A DNA stretch of 64,000 nt from Gemmatimonadaceae bacterium (GTDB lineage Bacteria; Gemmatimonadota; Gemmatimonadetes; Gemmatimonadales; Gemmatimonadaceae), in assembly GCA_019186945.1 (NCBI GenBank), contig JABAQJ010000006.1, positions 414,322 through 478,321 of the forward strand. Direction: 5' to 3'. This document shows positions 44,520 through 52,504 of this stretch, one piece after another; the stretch's first letter is position 1, and the number at the start of each line of letters is the position of its first letter. A program made the position numbers and the translations under genes. The notes below the pieces were generated by a model, which worked only from the letters and a program-made list of their open reading frames with translations, searched no databases and was not told where the DNA came from.

Positions 44520-45703
44520 GCGAAGCGAAGGCGGGACTGGGCACGGCCTTGGCGCCGGCTGTTGACAGGGGCAGATCGGTGCAAGCTGAATCGGCACGCA
44601 CTCCGGGTTCTGGTCGCGGTCACGGATCGTCGCCGCCACCTGCGGGCGGCACGCGGTCGCCGACGTGGCGTGCCCTTACTGCGGCTGCCGGAGACGTTGC
44701 CGCATCGTGGCCGGTGGACGAGCACGGGCGAGTTTCGACGACGGACATTCGCACTGCGGTCGCGACAATCATCGAGGCAGTGCATGCCACGCTGGAAGGT
44801 CGGAGCCCTAGCCTGGCTGGCATAGCGGTGTTCGTTCCGGGCCGGCGAGTACTCGAGAGCCTTCGCCGCTCGTTTCTCGATCACGCGCAGGCGCCGGACG
44901 TCCGACCGTTCGCCGATGAAGTGGTGGCGATCACACGCGCGCTTGAGGTTGTCCAGGACGCATTGGACACCGACGCCGCCCATCGGTTTGCCTCGCGGCT
45001 GACGGGAACGGAGGCGCAGCAGCTGGTCGTGGAAATGGCGCACGACATGCGTTCGCCATTGGGATCGATCCTCATCCTTGCCGAGCGTCTGCGCATGGGC
45101 GCGGGCGGCGACCTGTCGGCCATCCAGGCACGGCAGCTCGGCTTGATCTATTCAGCTGCGTTCGGGCTGAGCGCACTCGCGGGCGACGTCATCGAACTGG
45201 CGCGAGGCGGCACGACACTGCTCGATCAGGAGCCGATGGCGTTTTCCGTCTCCGATGTTCTGCAGTCGATACTCGATATCCTGCGACCGATGGCGGAGGA
45301 AAAGAAGCTCACGATGCGATGCGTGGGCCCTCTCGCTGACGTTCGCATCGGGCACTCTGCCGCGCTCAATCGCGTGCTGTTGAATCTGGCGACCAATGCC
45401 ATCAAGTTCACGAATGCCGGGAGCGTGGAAGTGCAGTGCGCGGAACGCGATCGCACGCACGTCGAGTTCTCTGTGAGGGACACGGGGCGCGGCATTCCGC
45501 CACAGGTCATGACGCATCTGTTCGAAGCGTTCCGGCAGCGCCAGGGTCCAGGCGACTACGCGTTCTCCAGTGCGGGCCTCGGGCTGTCGATCTGCGAGAA
45601 GCTGGTACGAGCCATGGGAGGCGAGTTGCGCGTGGAGACTGAATCGGAAAAGGGCACGCGCTTCCACTTCACGATCGAACTGCCGCTGCCCACGCGCTTC
45701 TAG
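44516..45703 (+). CDS. soluble sensor histidine kinase paired with the NtrC-type regulator
   Basis: A 395-residue kinase without membrane segments. The first 70 residues are Pro/Gly/Arg-rich; a helical region of unknown fold follows (about 85-165), with no recognisable PAS or GAF domain. The HisKA motif is VVEMAHDMRSPLGSIL, and the ATPase domain has the N box LLNLATNAIKFT, G1 DTGRGIPP and G2 GLGLSICEKLV. GTG 44516 overlaps the regulator stop, so the pair is co-translated. Without a membrane sensor it must read a cytoplasmic cue or a partner protein. Confidence 0.9.
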   Translation: MSEAKAGLGTALAPAVDRGRSVQAESARTPGSGRGHGSSPPPAGGTRSPTWRALTAAAGDVAASWPVDEHGRVSTTDIRTAVATIIEAVHATLEGRSPSLAGIAVFVPGRRVLESLRRSFLDHAQAPDVRPFADEVVAITRALEVVQDALDTDAAHRFASRLTGTEAQQLVVEMAHDMRSPLGSILILAERLRMGAGGDLSAIQARQLGLIYSAAFGLSALAGDVIELARGGTTLLDQEPMAFSVSDVLQSILDILRPMAEEKKLTMRCVGPLADVRIGHSAALNRVLLNLATNAIKFTNAGSVEVQCAERDRTHVEFSVRDTGRGIPPQVMTHLFEAFRQRQGPGDYAFSSAGLGLSICEKLVRAMGGELRVETESEKGTRFHFTIELPLPTRF

Positions 45704-45797
45704 CGAGCAGTGCTGTCGCGCTTACTGGACGCAGGGGCCTTATGCATGCACCTTTTGGGACGATGACCGCTGCCCTCCATTACTTCGCGAGGTAACG

Positions 45798-47093
45798 ATG
45801 ACCGCTCGACGTGACTTCGTGGTCGCCATGATGCGTGCCGGGATCGCACTTCCTGTCATGAATGCGGGTGCGTTTCGCAACCTTTCGCGGGCCGGCGATG
45901 TGGCCGGCTCCAGAAGTCCGATCGACGTCGCCAGCGACGAGGATTACTGGAACGAAATCGCGAGGGCGTTCGATACGGATCGGACGCTGGTGAATCTGAA
46001 CAACGGCGGCGTGTCGCCGGCGCCGACACATGTGTTGGACGCGATGATCCGGGATCTCAGGTTCTCGAACGAGATTCCTGTCGAGCACATGTGGGGAGTG
46101 CTGGAACCGCGCATCGAGAGCTGTCGGCGCGACCTTGCCGGGATGTTCGGCTGCGATCCCGAAGAAATCGCGATCACGCGGAACGCGTCCGAAGCCAACG
46201 AGACGATGATTCTCGGTCTGGACCTGAAGCGCGGCGACGAAGTGATCGTGACGAACCAGAATTACGGGCGCATGATCACGACGTGGGACCAGCGCGTCCG
46301 GCGCGATGGGATCGTGCTGAAGCAGATCTCCTTCAAGGTACCGGTGCCGTCGCAACAGTACCTCGTGGACCAGTTCCGCCAAGCGATCACGCCGCGCACT
46401 CGGGTGATCGAAATCACGCACATCACCAACCTTTCTGGCCACATCCTGCCGGTGCGCGAGATCGTGCAGTTGGGTCGGGAGAAGGGGATCGACGTGCTGG
46501 TGGATGGCGCTCACGCGTTCGCGCACTTCCCGTTCACACGCGACGAGCTCGACGTCGACTTCTACGGTACCAGTCTGCACAAGTGGCTTCACGCGCCGAT
46601 CGGCACCGGCTTTCTGTATGTGCGCCGCAGCAGGATCAAGTCGCTTTGGCCGATGATGGCGGCGCCGTCTACGATGGACGAGAACATCAGGAAGTACGAG
46701 GAAATCGGCACGCACCCGGCGGCCAACCACAATGCGATTTCGGTTGCTGCGGCATTCAACCGGGGGATCGGCCTCGACCGGAAAGCGGCGCGGTTGCGCT
46801 TCCTCCGCGATCGCTGGGCCAACCAGTTGCAACAGGAGAGTTCGCGCGTGCATGTGCTGACCACGCTGGACAACAGGCACTCGTGCGGCATTGCGCTCGT
46901 GAACGTCGATGGAATCGAAACGCCGAAGTTGCAGTCCTGGCTGTGGACCAGGCACCGGGTGATGACCACGCCCATCGTCCATCCCGAGTTCCATGGCCTG
47001 CGCATTACGCCGAGCATCTACACGACGATCAGCGATATCGACACGTTTACCGACGTGATGGCGAAGGCCATTCGCTCCGGCATCGCGATCTGA
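45798..47093 (+). CDS. class V aminotransferase-fold PLP enzyme with Tat-type signal
   Basis: A 431-residue protein similar to isopenicillin-N-epimerase/cysteine-desulfurase-like enzymes. TRNASEANETMILGL is the cofactor phosphate region, VDGAHAFAHFPF holds the Asp that contacts the PLP ring, and YGTSLHKWLHAPIGTGFLYV contains the Schiff-base Lys. The N-terminus TARRDFVVAMMRAGIALPVM resembles a twin-arginine signal (RRDFVV, then a hydrophobic stretch), suggesting export of a folded PLP enzyme. ATG 45798 is preceded by GCGAGGTAACG. It lies 94 bp after the histidine kinase and ends at a strong hairpin. The reaction is unknown; the family includes epimerases, desulfurases and lyases. Confidence 0.8.
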   Translation: MTARRDFVVAMMRAGIALPVMNAGAFRNLSRAGDVAGSRSPIDVASDEDYWNEIARAFDTDRTLVNLNNGGVSPAPTHVLDAMIRDLRFSNEIPVEHMWGVLEPRIESCRRDLAGMFGCDPEEIAITRNASEANETMILGLDLKRGDEVIVTNQNYGRMITTWDQRVRRDGIVLKQISFKVPVPSQQYLVDQFRQAITPRTRVIEITHITNLSGHILPVREIVQLGREKGIDVLVDGAHAFAHFPFTRDELDVDFYGTSLHKWLHAPIGTGFLYVRRSRIKSLWPMMAAPSTMDENIRKYEEIGTHPAANHNAISVAAAFNRGIGLDRKAARLRFLRDRWANQLQQESSRVHVLTTLDNRHSCGIALVNVDGIETPKLQSWLWTRHRVMTTPIVHPEFHGLRITPSIYTTISDIDTFTDVMAKAIRSGIAI

Positions 47094-47112
47094 CGATCGC
47101 CGTTACGGACAC

Positions 47113-47138
47113 GGGGCGGCCAACGGATTGGCCGCCCC
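47113..47138. terminator. perfect 11-bp hairpin between convergent genes
   Basis: GGGGCGGCCAA (47113-47123) pairs with TTGGCCGCCCC (47128-47138) around loop CGGA. It lies between the aminotransferase stop (47093) and the diguanylate cyclase stop (47147). There is no T-tract; it is a likely bidirectional terminator. Confidence 0.78.
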
Positions 47139-47146
47139 GCGCTGCG

Positions 47147-48328
47147 TCAGGAGGCGACGACCTGATCGCGGCCCGCGTCTTTCGCAGCGTACAGGGCGGC
47201 ATCCGCTCGTTGTGTCCAAGACACGACGTCGTCCCCCAGCCGCAATTCGGCGATACCGATCGAGAGCGTGAACTCGAGTGGCGATTCGGAATCGGAGGCG
47301 GACGCCCTCACGTCGGCGATGGCCTGCCGGAGCTTTTCGGCGAGCGCAGCCGCTCCCTGACTGCCGGTTTCCTGGAGGATGACTCCGAACTCGTCTCCCC
47401 CAAAGCGACAGACGAAATCCACTCGGCGGAGGAACGTGCGAGCCAGGGCGCGACCCACCTGACGCAGCGCCTCGTCGCCGCTGGCGTGCCCGAACGTGTC
47501 GTTGATCTGTTTGAAGTTGTCGACATCGATCATCAGCAGGCTCGCGGGCTGCCCGAGGAGCGAGTGCAGCTCGATAGTGCGCGTGGCGTAGTCGTCGAAG
47601 GCTCGCCGGTTGGGGAGTCGCGTCAGGGGGTCGAGCGCGCTCTCCCGTCGCGCGTCCTCGAGTTCCTTGCCGAGGCTCTTGAGTCTGTCTGCCAGAGCCG
47701 TGAACTGTTGACGCTGGCGGTCGCGTCGCGCCACCATGAGGTTCTCCATGACGGAAATGGCGGCGACGGTTTCTCGTTTGAGCTGTTCCGTCGAGTTCCC
47801 GGCCACGGCCGCCTTTACGCGCGCGAAGTGTTCGGTGGCGATGCGTCCTTCCTCATGTTCTTCGAGCACCAGCTGGTGCAGCGCCGAGACGAACGCCCAC
47901 ACGCTGTCCCGCAGATCCCCGAGCGCCCGGGCAACGTACTCGGCTTCGTCGCGCCGAGATCCACCGAAGTATTGCGTCAGTCCTTTCCAGTCCCGGTAAA
48001 TGACGCCGCCGGCCGGCCGCGGCTCCGCGGCACCCGGGCGCGGCGCTCCCATGGTCGCGTGGAGCATCCACGCGTGCGCCAGTGCACGTGCGTCGAGCGC
48101 CGAGCACGAGTCGGTGTCGAATGCGTGCTTCCCGTACAGCTGCAATAGCGTCCCGATCGAGTCCAGCACCAACGTCGTTTCCGCGGACATGCGTGTCGGC
48201 GTCTCGGGAGCCGGTGCGGGTTGTGGCGGTCGAGCCGGCGGAGTATCGACGCGCTTTGAGGAGCGAAAAATCGAGAGCACGATCGGTTTCGGGTTGCGGA
48301 TTATCGAGGAAAGGCAGGTGGCGTACAC
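47147..48328 (-). CDS. diguanylate cyclase (GGDEF) with N-terminal helical region
   Basis: About 393 residues. The C-terminal GGDEF domain looks active: LDPLTRLPNRRAFDDY, LLMIDVDNFKQINDTFGH, CRFGGDEFGVIL, and the I-site RRVD five residues before GGDEF for product inhibition. It should make c-di-GMP from two GTP. The N-terminal 220 residues are helical, soluble and of no family I recognise, with a possible coiled coil just before the GGDEF domain. The start is uncertain: GTG 48328, GTG 48280 or ATG 48190. The Pro-rich residues 30-45 are likely a linker or non-coding. It could supply the signal read by the degenerate GGDEF protein at 39097. Confidence 0.85.
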   Translation of the reverse strand: MYATCLSSIIRNPKPIVLSIFRSSKRVDTPPARPPQPAPAPETPTRMSAETTLVLDSIGTLLQLYGKHAFDTDSCSALDARALAHAWMLHATMGAPRPGAAEPRPAGGVIYRDWKGLTQYFGGSRRDEAEYVARALGDLRDSVWAFVSALHQLVLEEHEEGRIATEHFARVKAAVAGNSTEQLKRETVAAISVMENLMVARRDRQRQQFTALADRLKSLGKELEDARRESALDPLTRLPNRRAFDDYATRTIELHSLLGQPASLLMIDVDNFKQINDTFGHASGDEALRQVGRALARTFLRRVDFVCRFGGDEFGVILQETGSQGAAALAEKLRQAIADVRASASDSESPLEFTLSIGIAELRLGDDVVSWTQRADAALYAAKDAGRDQVVAS

Positions 48329-48367
48329 TCCCGGACCCCTGATCCCCTCTGTCCCTCACCCCGAAGT

Positions 48368-48388
48368 ATCGGACTGCCGATGTCCGAT
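48368..48388. terminator. short hairpin downstream of the TauE/SafE gene
   Basis: ATCGGAC (48368-48374) pairs with GTCCGAT (48382-48388) with a 7-base loop. It lies 14 bp beyond the stop of the leftward TauE/SafE gene and upstream of the diguanylate cyclase. Weak terminator or leader hairpin. Confidence 0.4.
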
Positions 48389-48401
48389 TCTTAGCGTTCG
48401 C

Positions 48402-49169
48402 TCAGAACCGATCGAAGAGAAGCCACAGGCCGCTTGCCAGCCCGATCACGACGATGGCTTGCCGAACACGCGCCTGCGATACGCGCAGCGCGAGGCGCGA
48501 CCCGGCATAGCCACCGAGGGTCGCACCAGTCGCCATGGCCGCGGCCACGCCCCAGTCGACGATCCCGGACACCGCGAACGTGGCGGCGGCGACAGCATTG
48601 ATGCACAGGCCGCCAAAGTTCTTGAGGCCGTTCATCCGGTGAATATTCGTGAAGCCCATGATGCCGAGGGCTGCCAGCATGAGGATGCCGATACCCGCGC
48701 CAAAATACCCGCCATAGATGGCTACGACGAACTGAAAGAGCAGGGTGCCGATCGGTGCCGCCGTCGCAGTTGGCTCGGCGGAGGACTGCGCCATCCGTCC
48801 CCGAATGCGCTCCATGAGGGGGCGCTGCGCGATGAACAGCGCCGTGGCGCCCAGCACCAGCCAAGGCACGAGGCTCTCGAATCGCGATTCCTCCGTTCGC
48901 AGGAGCAGCCAGGCGCCAACGAGGCCCCCGGCAACGCTCGGTATTGCCCAGCGGAGGGCCCAGCGCCGTGCACCGACCAGTTCGCCGCGATATCCCCACA
49001 TCGAACCCAGCGCCCCGGGCCACAGCGCAACCGTACTCGTGGCGTTCGCCACCAGCGCCGGCACGCCGAGTCCGATGAGCGCAGGAAACGTGAGCAGCGT
49101 TCCGCCACCGGCGATCGAGTTGACCGCGCCGCCAAGTGCTGCGGCGAGGATGACGAGTGGCAGGCGCAT
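48402..49169 (-). CDS. TauE/SafE family membrane permease
   Basis: A 255-residue membrane protein with about eight hydrophobic segments in two related halves: LGGAVNSIAGGGTLLTFPAL near the N-terminus and VVAIYGGYFGAGIGILMLAA in the second half, the duplicated Gly-rich motif of this family. Members export or import sulfite, sulfoacetate and other small anions across the inner membrane. ATG 49169 starts directly before the first helix; an upstream in-frame stretch is hydrophilic and Pro-rich. It stands alone, divergent from citrate synthase. The transported compound is unknown. Confidence 0.87.
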   Translation of the reverse strand: MRLPLVILAAALGGAVNSIAGGGTLLTFPALIGLGVPALVANATSTVALWPGALGSMWGYRGELVGARRWALRWAIPSVAGGLVGAWLLLRTEESRFESLVPWLVLGATALFIAQRPLMERIRGRMAQSSAEPTATAAPIGTLLFQFVVAIYGGYFGAGIGILMLAALGIMGFTNIHRMNGLKNFGGLCINAVAAATFAVSGIVDWGVAAAMATGATLGGYAGSRLALRVSQARVRQAIVVIGLASGLWLLFDRF

Positions 49170-49350
49170 AACGTTTGTGTCGAGGTCGAGAATGGGAGGG
49201 TCTCCCGGTATGAACGGTCGAGCCACAGGACGGCAAGCCGCGGCTCGCGAGTATCGTGGCAAGCAGCAATACGACATCGAGCGGCACCGCGCTAGCTTTC
49301 ACGATGCCTGAGGCACAGTACCGGTGGTTCACCCAGCGAGGGGCACGAGC

Positions 49351-50697
49351 ATGACAACGACGGCGACAACTTCGGCGCCGCACACCACGACGACCGAAGC
49401 ACTCGAGGTTACGGACGGCCGCAACGGCAAGACGTACTCACTGCCGATTGTCGATGGAACGATTCGCGCGCTCGATCTGAAGCAGATCAAGGTCAGCGAG
49501 AACGACTTCGGGATGATGGCATACGATCCGGCGTTCATGAACACGGCGTCGTGCCGGAGCGCGATCACGTACATCGACGGCGATGCGGGCATCCTGCGAT
49601 ATCGCGGATATCCCATCGAACAGCTGGCGGAGAAGGCGAGCTTCCTTGAAGTCGCCTGGCTGCTTCGCCATGGCGAGTTGCCGACACAATCGGAGTACGA
49701 TCAGTGGGTGAAGGACATTACGTACCACACGTACGTGCACGAGAACATCAAGCATTTCCTGGAAGGCTTTCGGTACGACGCCCACCCGATGTCGATGCTC
49801 GGCAGCTCCATCGCCGCGTTGTCGTCGTTCTATCCGGAAGCGAAGCACATCTTCGACCCGGCGCAGCGCGAGATCTCTATCGTGCGGCTCCTCGCGAAGG
49901 TTCCGACGCTGGCGGCCTTGTGCTATCGGCACGTGAAGGGCCTGCCGTTCGTCTATCCGGACAACGATCTCCCGTACGCGGAGAACTTCCTGTCGATGAT
50001 CGCCCGGATGAGCGAGCCGAAGTACGCCGCCAACCGTGTGTTCGCGAAGGCTATCGAGGTCTTGTTCATCCTGCACGCAGACCATGAGCAGAACTGCTCG
50101 ACGAATGCCGTACGCGCGGTCGGGTCGTCGCACGTCGATCCTTTCAGCGCCGTCGCGGCTGGCGTCATGGCGTTGTATGGGCCGCTGCACGGTGGCGCCA
50201 ACGAACAGGTGCTGCGGATGATCGAGAGCATCGGCAGCGTGAAGAACGTCGCGGCGTTCATCGACGAGGTGAAGTCGGGCAAGGGACAGCGACTGATGGG
50301 CTTTGGCCATCGCGTCTACAAGAGCTATGACCCACGGGCACGGATCGTCAAGCAGCTGGCCTACGAGGTGTTCGGAGTCACCGGGATGGATCGGGATCTG
50401 GAAATCGCGTTGGAGCTGGAGCGGATCGCACTCTCGGACCCGTACTTCATCGAGCGAAAGCTCTATCCCAACGTAGACTTCTATACGGGGCTGATCTACC
50501 GTGCGATGAAGTTCCCGACGAGCTATTTCACGGTGCTATTCGCGATCCCGCGTGTGGCGGGGTGGCTCGCCCAGTGGGAGGAGATGTTGCTCGACAAGGA
50601 ACAGAAGATCGCGCGCCCCCGGCAGATATATACCGGTTACGACGAGCGTCAGTTTGCGGCCACACTCGAGCATCGCCGGCCCGCCAAGGGGCCGTAG
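49351..50697 (+). CDS. gltA: citrate synthase
   Basis: A 448-residue enzyme that condenses acetyl-CoA and oxaloacetate to citrate, first step of the TCA cycle. The type II (hexameric, E. coli-like) layout is clear: DGDAGILRYRGYPIEQLA, catalytic His in LHADHEQNCST, His in YGPLHGGANEQVLRMI, GFGHRVYKSYDPRA, and catalytic Asp in YPNVDFYTGLIYRAM. The first 20 residues are Thr-rich and probably disordered. ATG 49351 follows GAGGGGC; a GTG at 49324 would add nine residues. A strong hairpin follows the stop at 50720-50749. Confidence 0.96.
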   Translation: MTTTATTSAPHTTTTEALEVTDGRNGKTYSLPIVDGTIRALDLKQIKVSENDFGMMAYDPAFMNTASCRSAITYIDGDAGILRYRGYPIEQLAEKASFLEVAWLLRHGELPTQSEYDQWVKDITYHTYVHENIKHFLEGFRYDAHPMSMLGSSIAALSSFYPEAKHIFDPAQREISIVRLLAKVPTLAALCYRHVKGLPFVYPDNDLPYAENFLSMIARMSEPKYAANRVFAKAIEVLFILHADHEQNCSTNAVRAVGSSHVDPFSAVAAGVMALYGPLHGGANEQVLRMIESIGSVKNVAAFIDEVKSGKGQRLMGFGHRVYKSYDPRARIVKQLAYEVFGVTGMDRDLEIALELERIALSDPYFIERKLYPNVDFYTGLIYRAMKFPTSYFTVLFAIPRVAGWLAQWEEMLLDKEQKIARPRQIYTGYDERQFAATLEHRRPAKGP

Positions 50698-50719
50698 CTT
50701 GTGACATCGGGATGTCCGG

Positions 50720-50749
50720 CGGGCGCTGGATCGAGTGATCCCGCGCCCG
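50720..50749. terminator. hairpin after gltA
   Basis: The arms 50720-50732 and 50737-50749 form twelve base pairs with one T/C mismatch and a GAGT loop. It starts 23 bp after the citrate synthase stop. No T-tract. Confidence 0.7.
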
Positions 50750-50794
50750 TTCCGCGTCAGGCACGTCGTTTGGCAGCTTGCCAGACGCGGAACG
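50748..50794. repeat. second inverted repeat after gltA
   Basis: CGTTCCGCGTC (50748-50758) is the perfect complement of GACGCGGAACG (50784-50794), and within the loop TGGCA-GCT-TGCCA (50771-50783) forms a smaller stem. Its left arm overlaps the last two bases of the gltA terminator, so the two structures may be alternatives. Confidence 0.6.
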
Positions 50795-51008
50795 CTGGAG
50801 CCCACGACCGCGGTCGCCGAAGGACAAATGAACTCGGGTCTGCCAAAGGCGATAGCGCGGCGCGCGACGTGCAGACGAGCGCTCCCAACTCCATCGATGC
50901 CTGTCCGTGCCTCCACGCGGAACTGCCGTGGACAGGCACAACGCACCCTGCCAGGTGCCACAACCGGCCACGATCTCCGGCTCGCTCCTCACTTCTGCCA
51001 GTGGCCGA

Positions 51009-52181
51009 TCAGTACTTCGTGATCCCGCCGTCAACGTCGTCGGACCAGCGCAGGATCCCTCCGGCAACGTTCCAGACGTCGGTGAACTGCTGCTCCCTCA
51101 GGTAACGCACCGCTCTGGCACTCCTTGCGCCAACCTTGCAGAACACGAACGTGGGTCGTGTGCGATCCAGGCTGTCGAGTACGTCCGGGAGCGTCGCCAG
51201 CGGCACCAACCGGGCACCCTCGATACGCGAGATGGCGTGCTCCTGTGCCTCTCGGACATCGATGAGCTGGACGCCGGGTGTCGATTGCCACCGGGCGAAT
51301 GCCTCACGAGGAGTGATTTCGGGCACGGCGTCCGTAGTCCCAAGCCCACAAAACTGGTCATAGTCTATCAGCGCCGTCAGCGTGCGTGTGCCGCACGCGG
51401 GGCACGAGGGATCGCGCCGCAGCTTCACGGTCCGCACCCGTGCGCCGAGCGCGTCAACCAGCAGCAGGCGTCCAACGAGCGCGTCACCTGTGCCAAGGAT
51501 ACGCTTGAGCACCTCGGTAGCCTGCCAGACGCCAACCAACCCGGGAAGCACGCCCAGAACGCCACCCTCCGCGCACGATGGCACCATCCCCGGTGGCGGT
51601 GGTTCCGGATACAGACACCGGTAGCACGGCCCAGCCGGATCGCAAAAGACGGACACCTGCCCGTCGAACCGGAAAATGCTCCCATAGACATTCGGCCGGC
51701 CTGTCAGGACACAGGCATCGTTGACGAGGTACCGGGTCGCGAAATTGTCGGTCCCATCGACGACGATATCGTACTGCGCGATCAGGTCCAGCGCGTTGGC
51801 GGCGGTCAATCGTGTCTGATGGCGCTCCAGCGCGACGTGAGGGTTGACGTCGTACAACCGATCGACGGCGCTATCGAGTTTCGAGCGTCCTACGTCCCGC
51901 GTTCCATGCAGGAGCTGTCGTTGCAGGTTCGACGCATCGACACGGTCGTCGTCCACCAGGCCGAGCGTGCCGACTCCGGCCGCTGCCAGATACAACGCCA
52001 CCGGTGACCCCAGTCCGCCGAGGCCGACGACGAGCACGCGCGCAGCCTTGATCCGGCGCTGTCCCTCGATCCCCACCTCCGGCAGGAGCGCATGACGACT
52101 GTAACGGATCAGTTCCTCGGGCGATAGCGCGGGCCCGTCTGACGCACTCTCGGCGGCGCGCGCCTGAATCAGGGTCGCCAT
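51009..52181 (-). CDS. moeZ: MoeB/ThiF-type adenylyltransferase fused to rhodanese (MoeZ-like)
   Basis: A 390-residue sulfur-transfer enzyme that adenylates the C-terminal glycine of a ubiquitin-like sulfur carrier and then sulfurates it. The E1-like part has LSPEELIRYSRHALLPEVG, ATP-binding VLVVGLGGLGSPVALYL, VDGTDNFATRYLVND, and Cys residues in PCYRCLYPEPP, PSCAEGGVLG and the zinc pair CPACG. The rhodanese part (about 290-390) has VQLIDVREAQEHAISRI and the persulfide Cys loop FCKVGARSARAV. ATG 52181 follows the carrier gene by 4 bp. It is last in the hom-thrC-carrier-moeZ operon. It resembles mycobacterial MoeZ, which serves several carriers. Confidence 0.9.
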   Translation of the reverse strand: MATLIQARAAESASDGPALSPEELIRYSRHALLPEVGIEGQRRIKAARVLVVGLGGLGSPVALYLAAAGVGTLGLVDDDRVDASNLQRQLLHGTRDVGRSKLDSAVDRLYDVNPHVALERHQTRLTAANALDLIAQYDIVVDGTDNFATRYLVNDACVLTGRPNVYGSIFRFDGQVSVFCDPAGPCYRCLYPEPPPPGMVPSCAEGGVLGVLPGLVGVWQATEVLKRILGTGDALVGRLLLVDALGARVRTVKLRRDPSCPACGTRTLTALIDYDQFCGLGTTDAVPEITPREAFARWQSTPGVQLIDVREAQEHAISRIEGARLVPLATLPDVLDSLDRTRPTFVFCKVGARSARAVRYLREQQFTDVWNVAGGILRWSDDVDGGITKY

Positions 52182-52185
52182 GCGG

Positions 52186-52461
52186 TCACCCTCCGGCGAC
52201 CGCAGGCACGATCGTCACTTCGTCGCCGTCCGCGATCGGCGTGTTGAATCCATCGAGGAAGCGCACGTCCTCATCGTTGACATAGAAGGTGACGAATGCG
52301 TACGGCTGCCCGCTGGAATCGGCCAATCGAGGGAGAAGCGACGGGAATCGAGTTCCGATGTCCTGGACGGCAGCTCCAACGGTACCGCTCGAGACCTCGA
52401 GGACACGTTCGCCCTGCGCGAACGGTGCAAGTACTGTCGGGAGATGAATCGTGATCGCCAT
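52186..52461 (-). CDS. MoaD/ThiS/CysO-family sulfur carrier protein
   Basis: A 91-residue beta-grasp protein ending in VPAVAGG, the exposed Gly-Gly tail that becomes a thiocarboxylate. ITIHLPTVLAPFAQGERVLE and IADGDEVTIVPAVAGG are the first and last strands of the fold, and FVTFYVNDEDVRFLDG resembles CysO-type carriers more than plain MoaD. It sits between threonine synthase and the MoeZ-like activating enzyme, with 43 bp and 4 bp gaps. It may serve cysteine or homocysteine synthesis, molybdopterin or thiamine; the sequence alone does not decide. Confidence 0.87.
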   Translation of the reverse strand: MAITIHLPTVLAPFAQGERVLEVSSGTVGAAVQDIGTRFPSLLPRLADSSGQPYAFVTFYVNDEDVRFLDGFNTPIADGDEVTIVPAVAGG

Positions 52462-52504
52462 GTGTCAGGAAGACTGGTGAGTAAAAGGATGAGGCCGCGA
52501 CGCA

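Larger units (their letters stand above)
50698..51008. other. intergenic region between convergent gltA and moeZ-like genes with several hairpins
   Basis: About 310 bp with at least three inverted repeats: the gltA terminator (50720-50749), a second stem immediately after it (50748-50794), and TGCCTGTCC (50898-50906) pairing with GGACAGGCA (50930-50938). No gene is convincing. The amount of structure is more than needed for termination, so a small RNA is possible but unsupported. Confidence 0.5.

Noticed and set aside
46091..48148. 685-residue + strand frame across the aminotransferase and antisense to the diguanylate cyclase
   Set aside because: It runs through the terminator hairpin at 47113-47138 and overlaps two clear genes in other frames.
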